A stretch of 64,000 nucleotides of DNA from Euonymus europaeus (Eukaryota > Streptophyta > Magnoliopsida > Celastrales > Celastraceae), in NCBI GenBank assembly GCA_963580455.1, contig OY756958.1:14396501-14460500 (forward strand). The letters are read 5' to 3'. Shown here in pieces: positions 24,455-36,341 of this stretch. The notes under the pieces are model-generated. The model did not search any database and had not been told where the DNA came from. It was given only the letters and a program-made list of their open reading frames with translations. A program made the translations under genes and the position numbers. Numbering within the stretch: the first letter of the stretch is position 1; the number at the start of each line of letters is the position of its first letter.

Positions 24455-27400
24455 AAACACCAACATTCTATGACAAATGGACAAAACCGTTTAAAGCTCC
24501 TCCATAGAGAGAGTTGTGCAACTTCGGACTATCAAAGTTCCTCTGTGTACACTTTTTATTGTTTTTCTATGTCAAGTTTTACGACTATAAGCTTCGTAGA
24601 TTATTTCGATGCCAAAACTCCAACTTTCAATAACAAATGGACAAAACCGTTTAAAGCTCCTCCATAGAGTGAGTTGTGCAACTTCGGACTATCAAAGTTG
24701 CTCGGTGTACACCTTTTATTGTTCTTCTATGTCAAATTTTACGAGTATAAGCTTCCTAGATTATTTCGATTCCAAAACCCCAACTTTCTATGACAAATGG
24801 ACAAAAACGTTAAAAGCTCCTCCATAGAGAGAGTTGTGCATCTTCGCACTATTAAAGTTGCTCGGTGTACACTTTTTATTGTTCTTCTATGTCAAATTTT
24901 ACGACTATAAGCATCCTAGATTATTTCGAAGCAAGAACCCCAACTTTCTATGACAAATGGACAAAACCGTTTAAAGCTCCTCCACAGAGAGAGTTGTGCA
25001 ACTTCGGACTATCAAAGTTGCTCGGTGTACACGTTTTATTGTTCTTCTATGTCAAATTTTACGAGTATAAGCTTCCTAGATTATTTCGATTCCAAAACCC
25101 CAACTTTCTATGACAAATGGACAAAAACGTTAAAAGCTCCTCCATAGAGAGTGTTGTGCAACTTCGGACTATTAAAGTTGCTCGGTGTACACTTTTTATT
25201 GTTCTTCTATGTCAAATTTTACGACTATAAGCATCCTAGATTATTTCGAAGCCAGAACCGCAAATTTCTATGACAAATGGACAAAACCGTTTAAAGCTCC
25301 TCGACAGAGAGAGTTGTGCAACTTCGGACTATCAAAGTTGCTCGGTGTAGACTTTTTATTGTTCTTCTATGTCAAATTTTACGAGTATAAGCATCCTAGA
25401 TTATTTCGATGCCAAAACCCAACTTTCTATGACAAATGGACAAAACCGTTTAAAGCTCCTCCACAGAGAGAGCTGTGCAACTTCGGACTATTAAAGTTGC
25501 TCGGTGTACACTTTTTATTGTTCTTCTATGTCAAATTTTACGAGTATAAGCTTCCTAGATTATTTCGATTTCAAAACCCCAACTTTCAATGACAAATGGA
25601 CAAAAACGTTAAAAGCTCCTCCATAGAGAGAGTTGTGCAACTTCGGACTATTAAAGTTGCACGGTGTACACTTTTTATTGTTCTTCTATGTCAAATTTTA
25701 CGACTATAAGCATCCTAGATTATTTCGAAGCCAGAACCCCAACTTTCTATAACAAATGGACAAAACCATTTAAAGCTCCTCCACAGAGAGAGTTGTGCAA
25801 CTTCGGACTATCAAAGTTGCTCGGTGTAGACTTTTTATTGTTCTTCTATGTCAAATTTTACGAGTATAAGCATCCTAGATTATTTCGATGCCAAAACCCA
25901 ACTTTCTATGACAAATGGACAAAACCGTTTAAAGCTCCTCCGTAGAGAGAGTTGTGCAACTTCGGACTATCAAAGTTCCTCTGTGTACACTTTTTATTGT
26001 TTTTCTTTTTTAAATTTTACGACTATAAGCTTCCTAGATTATTTCGATGCCAAAACTCCAACTTTCAATAACAAATGGACAAAACCGTTTAAAGCTCCTC
26101 CATAGAGTGAGTTGTGCAACTTCGGACTATCAAAGTTGCTCGGTGTACACGTTTTATTGTTCTTCTATGTCAAATTTTACGAGTATAAGCTTCCTAGATT
26201 ATTTCGATTCCAAAACACCAACATTCTATGACAAATGGACAAAACCGTTTAAAGCTCCTCCATAGAGAGAGTTGTGCAACTTCGGACTATCAAAGTTCCT
26301 CTGTGTACACTTTTTATTGTTTTTCTATGTCAAATTTTACGACTATAAGCTTCGTAGATTATTTCGATGCCAAAACTCCAACTTTCAATAACAAATGGAC
26401 AAAACCGTTTAAAGCTCCTCCATAGAGTGAGTTGTGCAACTTCGGACTATCAAAGTTGCTCGGTGTACACCTTTTATTGTTCTTCTATGTCAAATTTTAC
26501 GAGTATAAGCTTCCTAGATTATTTCGATTCCAAAACCCCAACTTTCTATGACAAATGGACAAAAACGTTAAAAGCTCCTCCATAGAGAGAGTTGTGCATC
26601 TTCGGACTATTAAAGTTGCTCGGTGTACACTTTTTATTGTTCTTCTATGTCAAATTTTATGACTATAAGCATCCTAGATTATTTCGAAGCAAGAACCCCA
26701 ACTTTCTATGACAAATGGACAAAACCGTTTAAAGCTCCTCCACAGAGAGAGTTGTGCAACTTCGGACTATCAAAGTTGCTCGGTGTACACGTTTTATTGT
26801 TCTCCTATGTCAAATTTTACGAGTATAAGCTTCCTAGATTATTTCGATTCCAAAACCCCAACTTTCTATGACAAATGGACAAAAACGTTAAAAGCTCCTC
26901 CATAGAGAGTGTTGTGCAACTTCGGACTATTAAAGTTGCTCGGTGTACACTTTTTATTGTTCTTCTATGTCAAATTTTACGACTATAAGCATCCTAGATT
27001 ATTTCGAAGCCAGAACCCCAAATATCTATGACAAATGGACAAAACCGTTTAAAGCTCCTCGACAGAGAGAGTTGTGCAACTTCGGACTATCAAAGTTGCT
27101 CGGTGTAGACTTTTTATTGTTCTTCTATGTCAAATTTTACGAGTATAAGCATCCTAGATTATTTCGATGCCAAAATCCAACTTTCTATGACAAATGGACA
27201 AAACCGTTTAAAGCTCCTCCACAGAGAGAGCTGTGCAACTTCGGACTATTAAAGTTGCTCGGTGTACACTTTTTATTGTTCTTCTATGTCAAATTTTACG
27301 AGTATAAGCTTCCTAGATTATTTCGATTTCAAAACCCCAACTTTCAATGACAAATGGACAAAAACGTTAAAAGCTCCTCCATAGAGAGAGTTGTGCAACT

Positions 27401-27682
27401 TCGGACTATTAAAGTTGCACGGTGTACACTTTTTATTGTTCTTCTATGTCAAATTTTACGACTATAAGCATCCTAGATTATTTCGAAGCCAGAACCCCAA
27501 CTTTCTATAACAAATGGACAAAACCATTTAAAGCTCCTCCACAGAGAGAGTTGTGCAACTTCGGACTATCAAAGTTGCTCGGTGTAGACTTTTTATTGTT
27601 CTTCTATGTCAAATTTTACGAGTATAAGCATCCTAGATTATTTCGATGCCAAAACCCAACTTTCTATGACAAATGGACAAAA
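24455..27682 (+). repeat. 1758-bp duplication (11 monomers)
   Basis: The block from 24455 recurs from 26213 at an offset of 1758 bp. Private markers are shared: TATAAGCTTCGTAGATTATT (24589 and 26347), GAAGCAAGAACCCC (24929 and 26687) and GAGCTGTGCAACTTCGG (25470 and 27228). The match ends near 25925/27683, where copy 1 continues with CCTCCGTAGAG and the T-rich monomer, a sequence otherwise found at 23860. That point is a second exchange junction, joining the 1758-bp unit to a 2078-bp offset block. Confidence 0.8.
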
Positions 27683-30297
27683 ACTTTAAAAGCTCCTCCA
27701 TAGAGAGAGTTGTGCAACTTCGGACTATCAAAGTTGCTCGGTGTAGACCTTTTATTGTTCTTCTATGTCAAATTTTACGAGTATAAGCATCCTAGATTAT
27801 TTCGATGCCAAAACCCAACTTTCTATGACAAATGGACAAAACCGTTTAAAGCTCCCCCATCGAGTGAGTTGAGCAACTTCGGACTATCAAAGTTGCTCGG
27901 TGTACACTTTTTATTGTTCTTCTATGTCAAATTTTACGAGTATAAGCTTCCTGGATTATTTCGATTCCAAAACCCCAACTTTCTATGACAAATGGACAAA
28001 ACCCTTTAAAGCTACTCCATAGAGAGAGTTGTGCAACTTCGGACTATGAAAGTTGCTCGGTGTACACTTTTTATTGTTCTTCTATGTCAAATTTTACGAC
28101 TATAAGCTTCCTAGATTATTTCGATGCCAAAACCCCAACTTTCTATGACAAACGGACAAAACCGTTTAAAGCTCCTCCATAGAGAGAGTTGTGCAACTTC
28201 GGACTATCAAAGTTGCTCGGTGTACACTTTTTATTGTTCTTCTATGTCAAATTTTACGACTATATGCTTGCTGGATTATTTTGATTCGAAAACCTAAACT
28301 ATCAATAAGAAATGGGCAAAACCGTTAAAAACTTCTCCATAGTGAGAGTTGAGCAATTCCGGACCATAAAAGTTGCTCGGTGTACACTTTTTATTGTTCT
28401 TCTATGTCAAATTTTACGAGTATAAGCTTCCTAGATTATTTCGATTCCAAAACACCAACATTCTATGACAAATGGACAAAACCGTTTAAAGCTCCTCCAT
28501 AGAGAGAGTTGTGCAACTTCGGACTATCAAAGTTCCTCTGTGTACACTTTTTATTGTTTTTCTTTTTTAAATTTTACGACTATAAGCTTCCTAGATTATT
28601 TCGATGCCAAAACTCCAACTTTCAATAACAAATGGACAAAACCGTTTAAAGCTCCTCCATAGAGTGAGTTGTGCAACTTCGGACTATCAAAGTTGCTCGG
28701 TGTACACGTTTTATTGTTCTTCTATGTCAAATTTTACGAGTATAAGCTTCCTAGATTATTTCGATTCCAAAACACCAACATTCTATGACAAATGGACAAA
28801 ACCGTTTAAAGCTCCTCCATAGAGAGAGTTGTGCAACTTCGGACTATCAAAGTTCCTCTGTGTACACTTTTTATTGTTTTTCTATGTCAAATTTTACGAC
28901 TATAAGCTTCGTAGATTATTTCGATGCCAAAACTCCAACTTTCAATAACAAATGGACAAAACCGTTTGAAGCTCCTCCATAGAGTGAGTTGTGCAACTTC
29001 GGACTATCAAAGTTGCTCGGTGTACACGTTTTATTGTTCTTCTATGTCAAATTTTACGAGTATAAGCTTCCTAGATTATTTCGATTCCAAAACCCCAACT
29101 TTCTATGACAAATGGACAAAAACGTTAAAAGCTCCTCCATAGAGAGAGTTGTGCATCTTCGCACTATTAAAGTTGCTCGGTGTACACTTTTTATTGTTCT
29201 TCTACGTCAAATTTTACGACTATAAGCATCCTAGATTATTTCGAACCAGAACCCCAACTTTCTATGACAAATGGACAAAATCATTTAAAGCTCCTCCACA
29301 GAGAGAGTTGTGCAACTTCGGACTATCAAAGTTGCTCGGTGTACACATTTTATTGTTCTTCTATGTCAAATTTTACGAGTATAAGCTTCCTAGATTATTT
29401 CGATTCCAAAACCCCAACTTTCTATGACAAATGGACAAAACCGTTTAGAGCTACTCCACAGAGAGAGTTGTGCAACTTCGGACTATCAAAGTTGCTCGGT
29501 GTACACTTTTTATTGTTCTTCTATGTCATATTTTACGAGTATAAGCTTCCTAGATTATTTCGATTCCAAAACCCCAACTTTCTATGACAAATGGACAAAA
29601 CCGTTTAAAGCTCCCCCATCGAGTGAGTTGAGCAACTTCGGACTATCAAAGTTGCTCGGTGTACACTTTTTATTGTTCTTCTATGTCAAATTTTACGAGT
29701 ATAAGCTTCCTGGATTATTTCGATTCCAAAACCCCAACTTTCTATGACAAATGGACAAAAACGTTAAATGCTCCTCCATAGAGAGTGTTGTGCAACTTCG
29801 GACAATTAAAGTTCCTCGGTGTACACTTTTTATTGTTCTTCTATGTCAAATTTTACGACTATAAGCATCCTAGATTATTTCGAAGCCAGAATCCCAAATT
29901 TCTATGACAAATGGACAAAACCGTTTAAAGCACCTCGACAGAGAGAGTTGTGCAACTTCGGACTATCAAAGTTGCTCGGTGTAGACTTTTTATTGTTCTT
30001 CTATGTCAAATTTTACGAGTATAAGCATCCTAGATTATTTCGATGCCAAAACCCTACTTTCTATAACAAATGGACAAAACCGTATAAAGCTCCTCCACAG
30101 AGAGAGTTGTGCAACTTCGGACTATCAAAGTTGCTCGGTGTACACATTTTATTGTTCTTCTATGTCATATTTTACGAGTATATGCTACCTAGATTATTTC
30201 GATTCCAAAACCCCAACTTTCTATGAGAAATGGACAAAAACGTTAAAAGCTCCTCCATATAGAGTGTTGTGCAACTTCGGACTATTAAAGTTGCTCG

Positions 30298-33200
30298 GTG
30301 TAGACTTTTTATTGTTCTTCTATGTCAAATTTTACGACTATAAGCATCCTAGATTATTTCAAAGCCAGAACCCCAAATTTCTATGACAAATGGACAAAAC
30401 CGTTTAAAGCTCCTCGACAGAGAGAGTTGTGCAACTTCGGACTATCAAAGTTGCTAGGTGTAGACTTTTTATTGTTCTTCTATGTCAAATTTTACGAGTA
30501 TAAGCATCCTAGATTATTTCGATGCCAAAACCCAACTTTCTATGACAAATGGACAAAACCGTTTAAAGCTACTCCACAGAGAGAGTTGTGCAACTTCGGA
30601 CTATCAAAGTTGCTCGGTGTGCACTTTTTATTGTTCTTCTATGTCATATTTTACGAGTATAAGCTTCCTAGATTATTTCGATTCCAAAACCCCAACTTTC
30701 TATGACAAATGGACAAAACCGTTTAAAGCTCCCCCATCGAGTGAGTTGAGCAACTTCGGACTATCAAAGTTGCTCGGTGTACACTTTTTATTGTTCTTCT
30801 ATGTCAAATTTTACGAGTATAAGCTTCCTGGATTATTTCGATTCCAAAACCCCAACTTTCTATGACAAATGGACAAAAACGTTAAAAGCTCCTCCATAGA
30901 GAGTGTTGTGCAACTTCGGACTATTAAAGTTCCTCGGTGTACACTTTTTATTGTTCTTCTATGTCAAATTTTACGACTATAAGCATCCTAGATTATTTCG
31001 AAGCCAGAACCCCAAATTTCTATGACAAATGGACAAAACCATTTAAAGCTCCTCGACAGAGAGAGTTGTGCAACTTCGGACTATCAAAGTTGCTCGGTGT
31101 AGATTTTTTATTGTTCTTCTATGTCAAATTTTACGAGTATAAGCATCCTAGATTATTTCGATGCCAAAACCCAACTTTCTATGACAAATGGACAAAACCG
31201 TTTAAAGCTACTCCACAGAGAGAGTTGTGCAACTTCGGACTATCAAAGTTGCTCGGTGTACACTTTTTATTGTTCTTCTATGTCATATTTTACGAGTATA
31301 AGCTTCCTAGATTATTTCGATTCCAAAACCCCAACTTTCTATGACAAATGGACAAAACCGTTTAAAGCTCCCCCATCGAGTGAGTTGAGCAACTTCGGAC
31401 TATCAAAGTTACTCGGTGTACACTTTTTATTGTTCTTCTATGTCAAATTTTACGAGTATAAGCTTCCTGGATTATTTCGATTCCAAAACCCCAACTTTCT
31501 ATGACAAATGGACAAAAACGTTAAAAGCTCCTCCATAGAGAGTGTTTTGCAACTTCGGACTATTAAAGTTCCTCGGTGTACACTTTTTATTGTTCTTCTA
31601 TGTCAAATTTTACGACTATAAGCATCCTAGAATATTTCGAAGCCAGAACCCCAAATTTCTATGACAAATGGACAAAACCATTTAAAGCTCCTCGACAGAG
31701 AGAGTTGTGCAACTTCGGACTATCAAAGTTGCTCGGTGTAGATTTTTTATTGTTCCTCTATGTCAAATTTTACGAGTATAAGCATCCTAGATTATTTCGA
31801 TGCCAAAACCCAACTTTCTATGACAAATGGACAAAACCGTTTAAAGCTACTCCACAGAGAGAGTTGTGCAACTTCGGACTATCAAAGTTGCTCGGTGTGC
31901 ACTTTTTATTGTTCTTCTATGTCATATTTTACGAGTATAAGCTTCCTAGATTATTTCGATTCCAAAACCCCAACTTTCTATGACAAATGGACAAAACCGT
32001 TTAAAGCTCCCCCATCGAGTGAGTTGAGCAACTTCGGACTATCAAAGTTGCTCGGTGTACACTTTTTATTGTTCTTCTATGTCAAATTTTACGAGTATAA
32101 GCTTCCTGGATTATTTCGATTCCAAAACCCCAACTTTCTATGACAAATGGACAAAAACGTTAAAAGCTCCTCCATAGAGAGTGTTGTGCAACTTCGGACT
32201 ATTAAAGTTCCTCGGTGTACACTTTTTATTGTTCTTCTATGTCAAATTTTACGACTATAAGCATCCTAGATTATTTCGAAGCCAGAACCCCAAATTTCTA
32301 TGACAAATGGACAAAACCATTTAAAGCTCCTCGACAGAGAGAGTTGTGCAACTTCGGACTATCAAAGTTGCTCGGTGTAGATTTTTTATTGTTCTTCTAT
32401 GTCAAATTTTACGAGTATAAGCATCCTAGATTATTTCGATGCCAAAACCCAACTTTCTATGACAAATGGACAAAACCGTTTAAAGCTACTCCACAGAGAG
32501 AGTTGTGCAACTTCGGACTATCAAAGTTGCTCGGTGTACACTTTTTATTGTTCTTCTATGTCATATTTTACGAGTATAAGCTTCCTAGATTATTTCGATT
32601 CCAAAACCCCAACTTTCTATGACAAATGGACAAAACCGTTTAAAGCTCCCCCATCGAGTGAGTTGAGCAACTTCGGACCATCAAAGTTACTCGGTGTACA
32701 CTTTTTATTGTTCTTCTATGTCAAATTTTACGAGTATAAGCTTCCTGGATTATTTCGATTCCAAAACCCCAACTTTCTATGACAAATGGACAAAAACGTT
32801 AAAAGCTCCTCCATAGAGAGTGTTGTGCAACTTCGGACTATTAAAGTTCCTCGGTGTACACTTTTTATTGTTCTTCTATGTCAAATTTTACGACTATAAG
32901 CATCCTAGAATATTTCGAAGCCAGAACCCCAAATTTCTATGACAAATGGACAAAACCATTTAAAGCTCCTCGACAGAGAGAGTTGTGCAACTTCGGACTA
33001 TCAAAGTTGCTCGGTGTAGATTTTTTATTGTTCCTCTATGTCAAATTTTACGAGTATAAGCATCCTAGATTATTTCGATGCCAAAACCCAACTTTCTATG
33101 ACAAATGGACAAAACCGTTTAAAGCTACTCCACAGAGAGAGTTGTGCAACTTCGGACTATCAAAGTTGCTCGGTGTACACTTTTTATTGTTCTTCTATGT

Positions 33201-33492
33201 CATATTTTACGAGTATAAGCTTCCTAGATTATTTCGATTCCAAAACCCCAACTTTCTATGACAAATGGACAAAACCGTTTAAAGCTCCCCCATCGAGTGA
33301 GTTGAGCAACTTCGGACTATCAAAGTTGCTCGGTGTACACTTTTTATTGTTCTTCTATGTCAAATTTTACGAGTATAAGCTTCCTGGATTATTTCGATTC
33401 CAAAACCCCAACTTTCTATGACAAATGGACAAAAACGTTAAAAGCTCCTCCATAGAGAGTGTTGTGCAACTTCGGACTATTAAAGTTCCTCG
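30298..33492 (+). repeat. Five tandem 639-bp tetramer HOR units
   Basis: Units start at 30298, 30937, 31576, 32215 and 32854, each 639 bp (three 160-bp monomers and one 159-bp monomer). Monomer order is (a) GAAGCCAGAACCCCAAATTTC with CTCGACAGAG; (b) GTAGATTTTTT or GTAGACTTTTT with a CCCAAC 159-bp start; (c) AGCTACTCCACAG and GTCATATTTTACG; (d) AGCTCCCCCATCGAGTGAG and CTTCCTGGATTATTTCG. Units are almost identical, with only scattered single-base differences, which points to recent amplification. Alternate units share private variants, so an octamer is superimposed. Confidence 0.9.
30937..33492 (+). repeat. 1278-bp octamer: two copies superimposed on the tetramers
   Basis: Tetramers 31576 and 32854 share variants absent from 30937 and 32215: CTAGAATATTTCG (31627 and 32905) and GTTCCTCTATG (31753 and 33031). 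Tetramers 30937 and 32215 share AAAGTTACTCGG (31411 and 32689). All these pairs are exactly 1278 bp apart. The octamer copies are therefore 30937-32214 and 32215-33492. They differ at isolated sites, for example GTGTGCAC at 31899 versus GTGTACAC at 33177, and GGACTATC versus GGACCATC near 31404 and 32682. Confidence 0.88.
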
Positions 33493-36341
33493 GTGTACAC
33501 TTTTTATTGTTCTTCTATGTCAAATTTTACGACTATAAGCATCCTCGATTATTTCGAAGCCAGAACCCCAAATTTCTATGACAAATAGACAAAACCGTTT
33601 AAAGCTCCTCGACAGAGAGAGTTGTGCAACTTCGGACTATCAAAGTTGCTCGGTGTAGACTTTTTATTGTTCTTCTATGTCAAATTTTACGAATATAAGC
33701 ATCCTAGATTATTTCGATGCCAAAACCCAACTTTCTATGACAAATGGACAAAACCGTATAAAGCTCCTCCACAGAGAGAGTTGTGCAACTTCGGACTATC
33801 AAAGTTGCTCGGTGTACACATTTTATTGTTCTTCTATGTCAAATTTTACGAGTATAAGCTTCCTAGATTATTTCGATTCCAAAACCCCAACTTTCTATGA
33901 GAAATGGACAAAAACGTTAAAAGCTCCTCCACAGAGAGTGTTGTGCAACTTCGGACTATTAAAGTTGCTCGGTGTAGACTTTTTATTGTTCTTCTATGTC
34001 AAATTTTACGACTATAAGCATCCTAGATTATTTCGTAGCCAGAACCCCAAATTTCTATGACAAATGGACAAAACCGTTTAAAGCTCCTCGACAGAGAGAG
34101 TTGTGCAACTTCGGACTATCAAAGTTGCTCGGTGTAGACTTTTTATTGTTCTTCTATGTCAAATTTTACGAGTATAAGCATCCTAGATTATTTCGATGCC
34201 AAAACCCAACTTTCTATGACAAATGGACAAAACCGTTTAAAGCTACTCCACAGAGAGAGTTGTGCAACTTCGGACTATCAAAGTTGCTCGGTGTACACTT
34301 TTTATTGTTCTTCTATGTCATATTTTACGAGTATAAGCTTCCTAGATTATTTCGATTCCAAAACCCCAACTTTCTATGACAAATGGACAAAACCGTTTAA
34401 AGCTCCCCCATCGAGTGAGTTGAGCAACTTCGGACTATCAAAGTTGCTCGGTGTACACTTTTTATTGTTCTTCTATGTCAAATTTTACGAGTATAAGCTT
34501 CCTGGATTATTTCGATTCCAAAACCCCAACTTTCTATGACAAATGGACAAAAACGTTAAAAGCTCCTCCATAGAGAGTGTTGTGCAACTTCGGACTATTA
34601 AAGTTTCTCGGTGTACACTTTTTATTGTTCTTCTATGTCAAATTTTACGACTATAAGCATCCTAGATTATTTCGAAGCCAGAACCCCAAATTTCTATGAC
34701 AAATGGACAAAACCGTTTAAAGCTCCTCGACAGAGAGAGTTGTGCAACTTCGGACTATCAAAGTTGCTCGGTGTAGACTTTTTATTGTTCTTCTATGTCA
34801 AATTTTACGAATATAAGCATCCTAGATTATTTCGATGCCAAAACCCAACTTTCTATGACAAATGGACAAAACCGTATAAAGCTCCTCCACAGAGAGAGTT
34901 GTGCAACTTCGGACTATCAAAGTTGCTCGGTGTACACATTTTATTGTTCTTCTATGTCAAATTTTACGAGTATAAGCTTCCTAGATTATTTCGATTCCAA
35001 AACCCCAACTTTCTATGAGAAATGGATAAAAACGTTAAAAGCTCCTCCATAGAGAGTGTTGTGCAACTTCGGACTATTAAAGTTGCTCGGTGTAGACTTT
35101 TTATTGTTCTTCTATGTCAAATTTTACGACTATAAGCATCCTAGATTATTTCGAAGCCAGAACCCCAAATTTCTATGACAAATGGACAAAACCGTTTAAA
35201 GCTCCTCGACAGAGAGAGTTGTGCAACTTCGGACTATCAAAGTTGCTCGGTGTAGACTTTTTATTGTTCTTCTATGTCAAATTTTACGAGTATAAGCATC
35301 CTAGATTATTTCGATGCCAAAACCCAACTTTCTATGACAAATGGACAAAACCGTTTAAAGCTCCCCCATCGAGTGAGTTGAGCAACTTCGGACTATCAAA
35401 GTTGCTCGGTGTACACTTTTTATTGTTCTTCTATGTCAAATTTTACGAGTATAAGCTTCCTCGATTATTTCGATTCCAAAACCCCAACTTTCTATGACAA
35501 ATGGACAAAAACGTTAAAAGCTCCTCCATAGAGAGTGTTGTGCAACTTCGGACTATTAAAGTTGCTCGGTGTACACTTTTTATTGTTCTTCTATGTCAAA
35601 TTTTACGACTATAAGCATCCTAGATTATTTCGAAGCCAGAACCCCAAATTTCTATGACAAATGGACAAAACCGTTTACAGCTCCTCGACAGAGAGAGTTG
35701 TGCAACTTCGGACTATCAAAGTTGCTCGGTGTAGACTTTTTATTGTTCTTCTATGTCAAATTTTACGAGTATAAGCATCCTAGATTATTTCGATGCCAAA
35801 ACCCAACTTTCTATGACAAATGGACAAAAACGTTAAAAGCTCCTCCATAAAGAGAGTTGTGCAACTTCGGACTATCAAAGTTGCCCGGTGTACACGTTTT
35901 ATTGTTCTTCTATGTCAAATTTTACGAGTATAAGCTTCCTAGATTATTTCGATGCCAAAACCCCAACTTTATATGACAAATGGACAAAACCGTTTAAAGC
36001 TCCCCCATCGAGTGAGTTGAGCAACTTCGGACTATCAAAGTTGCTCGGTGTACACATTTTATTGTTCTTCTATGTCAAATTTTACGAGTATAAGCTTCCT
36101 GGATTATTTCGTTTCCAAAACCCCAACTTTCTATGACAAATGGACAAAAACGTTAAAAGCTCCTCCATAGAGAGTGTTGTGCAACTTCGGACTATTAAAG
36201 TTCCTCGGTGTACACTTTTTATTGTTCTTCTATGTCAAATTTTACGACTATAAGCATCCTAGATTATTTCGAAGCCAGAACCCCAAATTTCTATGACAAA
36301 TGGACAAAACCGTTTAAAGCTCCTCGACAGAGAGAGTTGTT
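33493..36341 (+). repeat. Mixed trimer (479 bp) and tetramer (639 bp) HOR units
   Basis: The same (a)-type monomer marks unit starts at 33493, 33972, 34611, 35090, 35569 and 36208. Spacings are 479, 639, 479, 479 and 639 bp. The trimers at 33493 and 34611 share ATTTTACGAATATAAGC, CCGTATAAAGCTCC and CTATGAGAAATGG. The trimer at 29819 is a related but more diverged copy. Loss or gain of single monomers from the tetramer explains the mixture. The block runs into the 4314-bp duplication at 36342. Confidence 0.85.

Larger units (their letters stand above)
22063..30297 (+). repeat. Domain III left part: mixed monomers with large duplications
   Basis: 159-bp monomers return here (first at 22063, GCCAAAACCCGAC). 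Markers are GTTGCACGGTGTAC (near 22303, 25660, 27418), TTGCCCGGTGTACACG, AGCTCCCCCATCGAGTGAG and CTATGAAAGTTGC. The order from about 22785 to 24030 is found again, with rearrangement, at 27840-28660 (offset 4955) and at 37200-38240 (offset 9425 from the second). The T-rich variant monomer starts to appear here at 23922. Confidence 0.75.

Noticed and set aside
29180..29587. Repeated 127- and 135-codon frames across 29-36 kb as a multigene family
   Set aside because: The frames overlap one another in different phases of the same monomers and simply follow the 639-bp HOR period. Their similarity is the DNA repeat itself.
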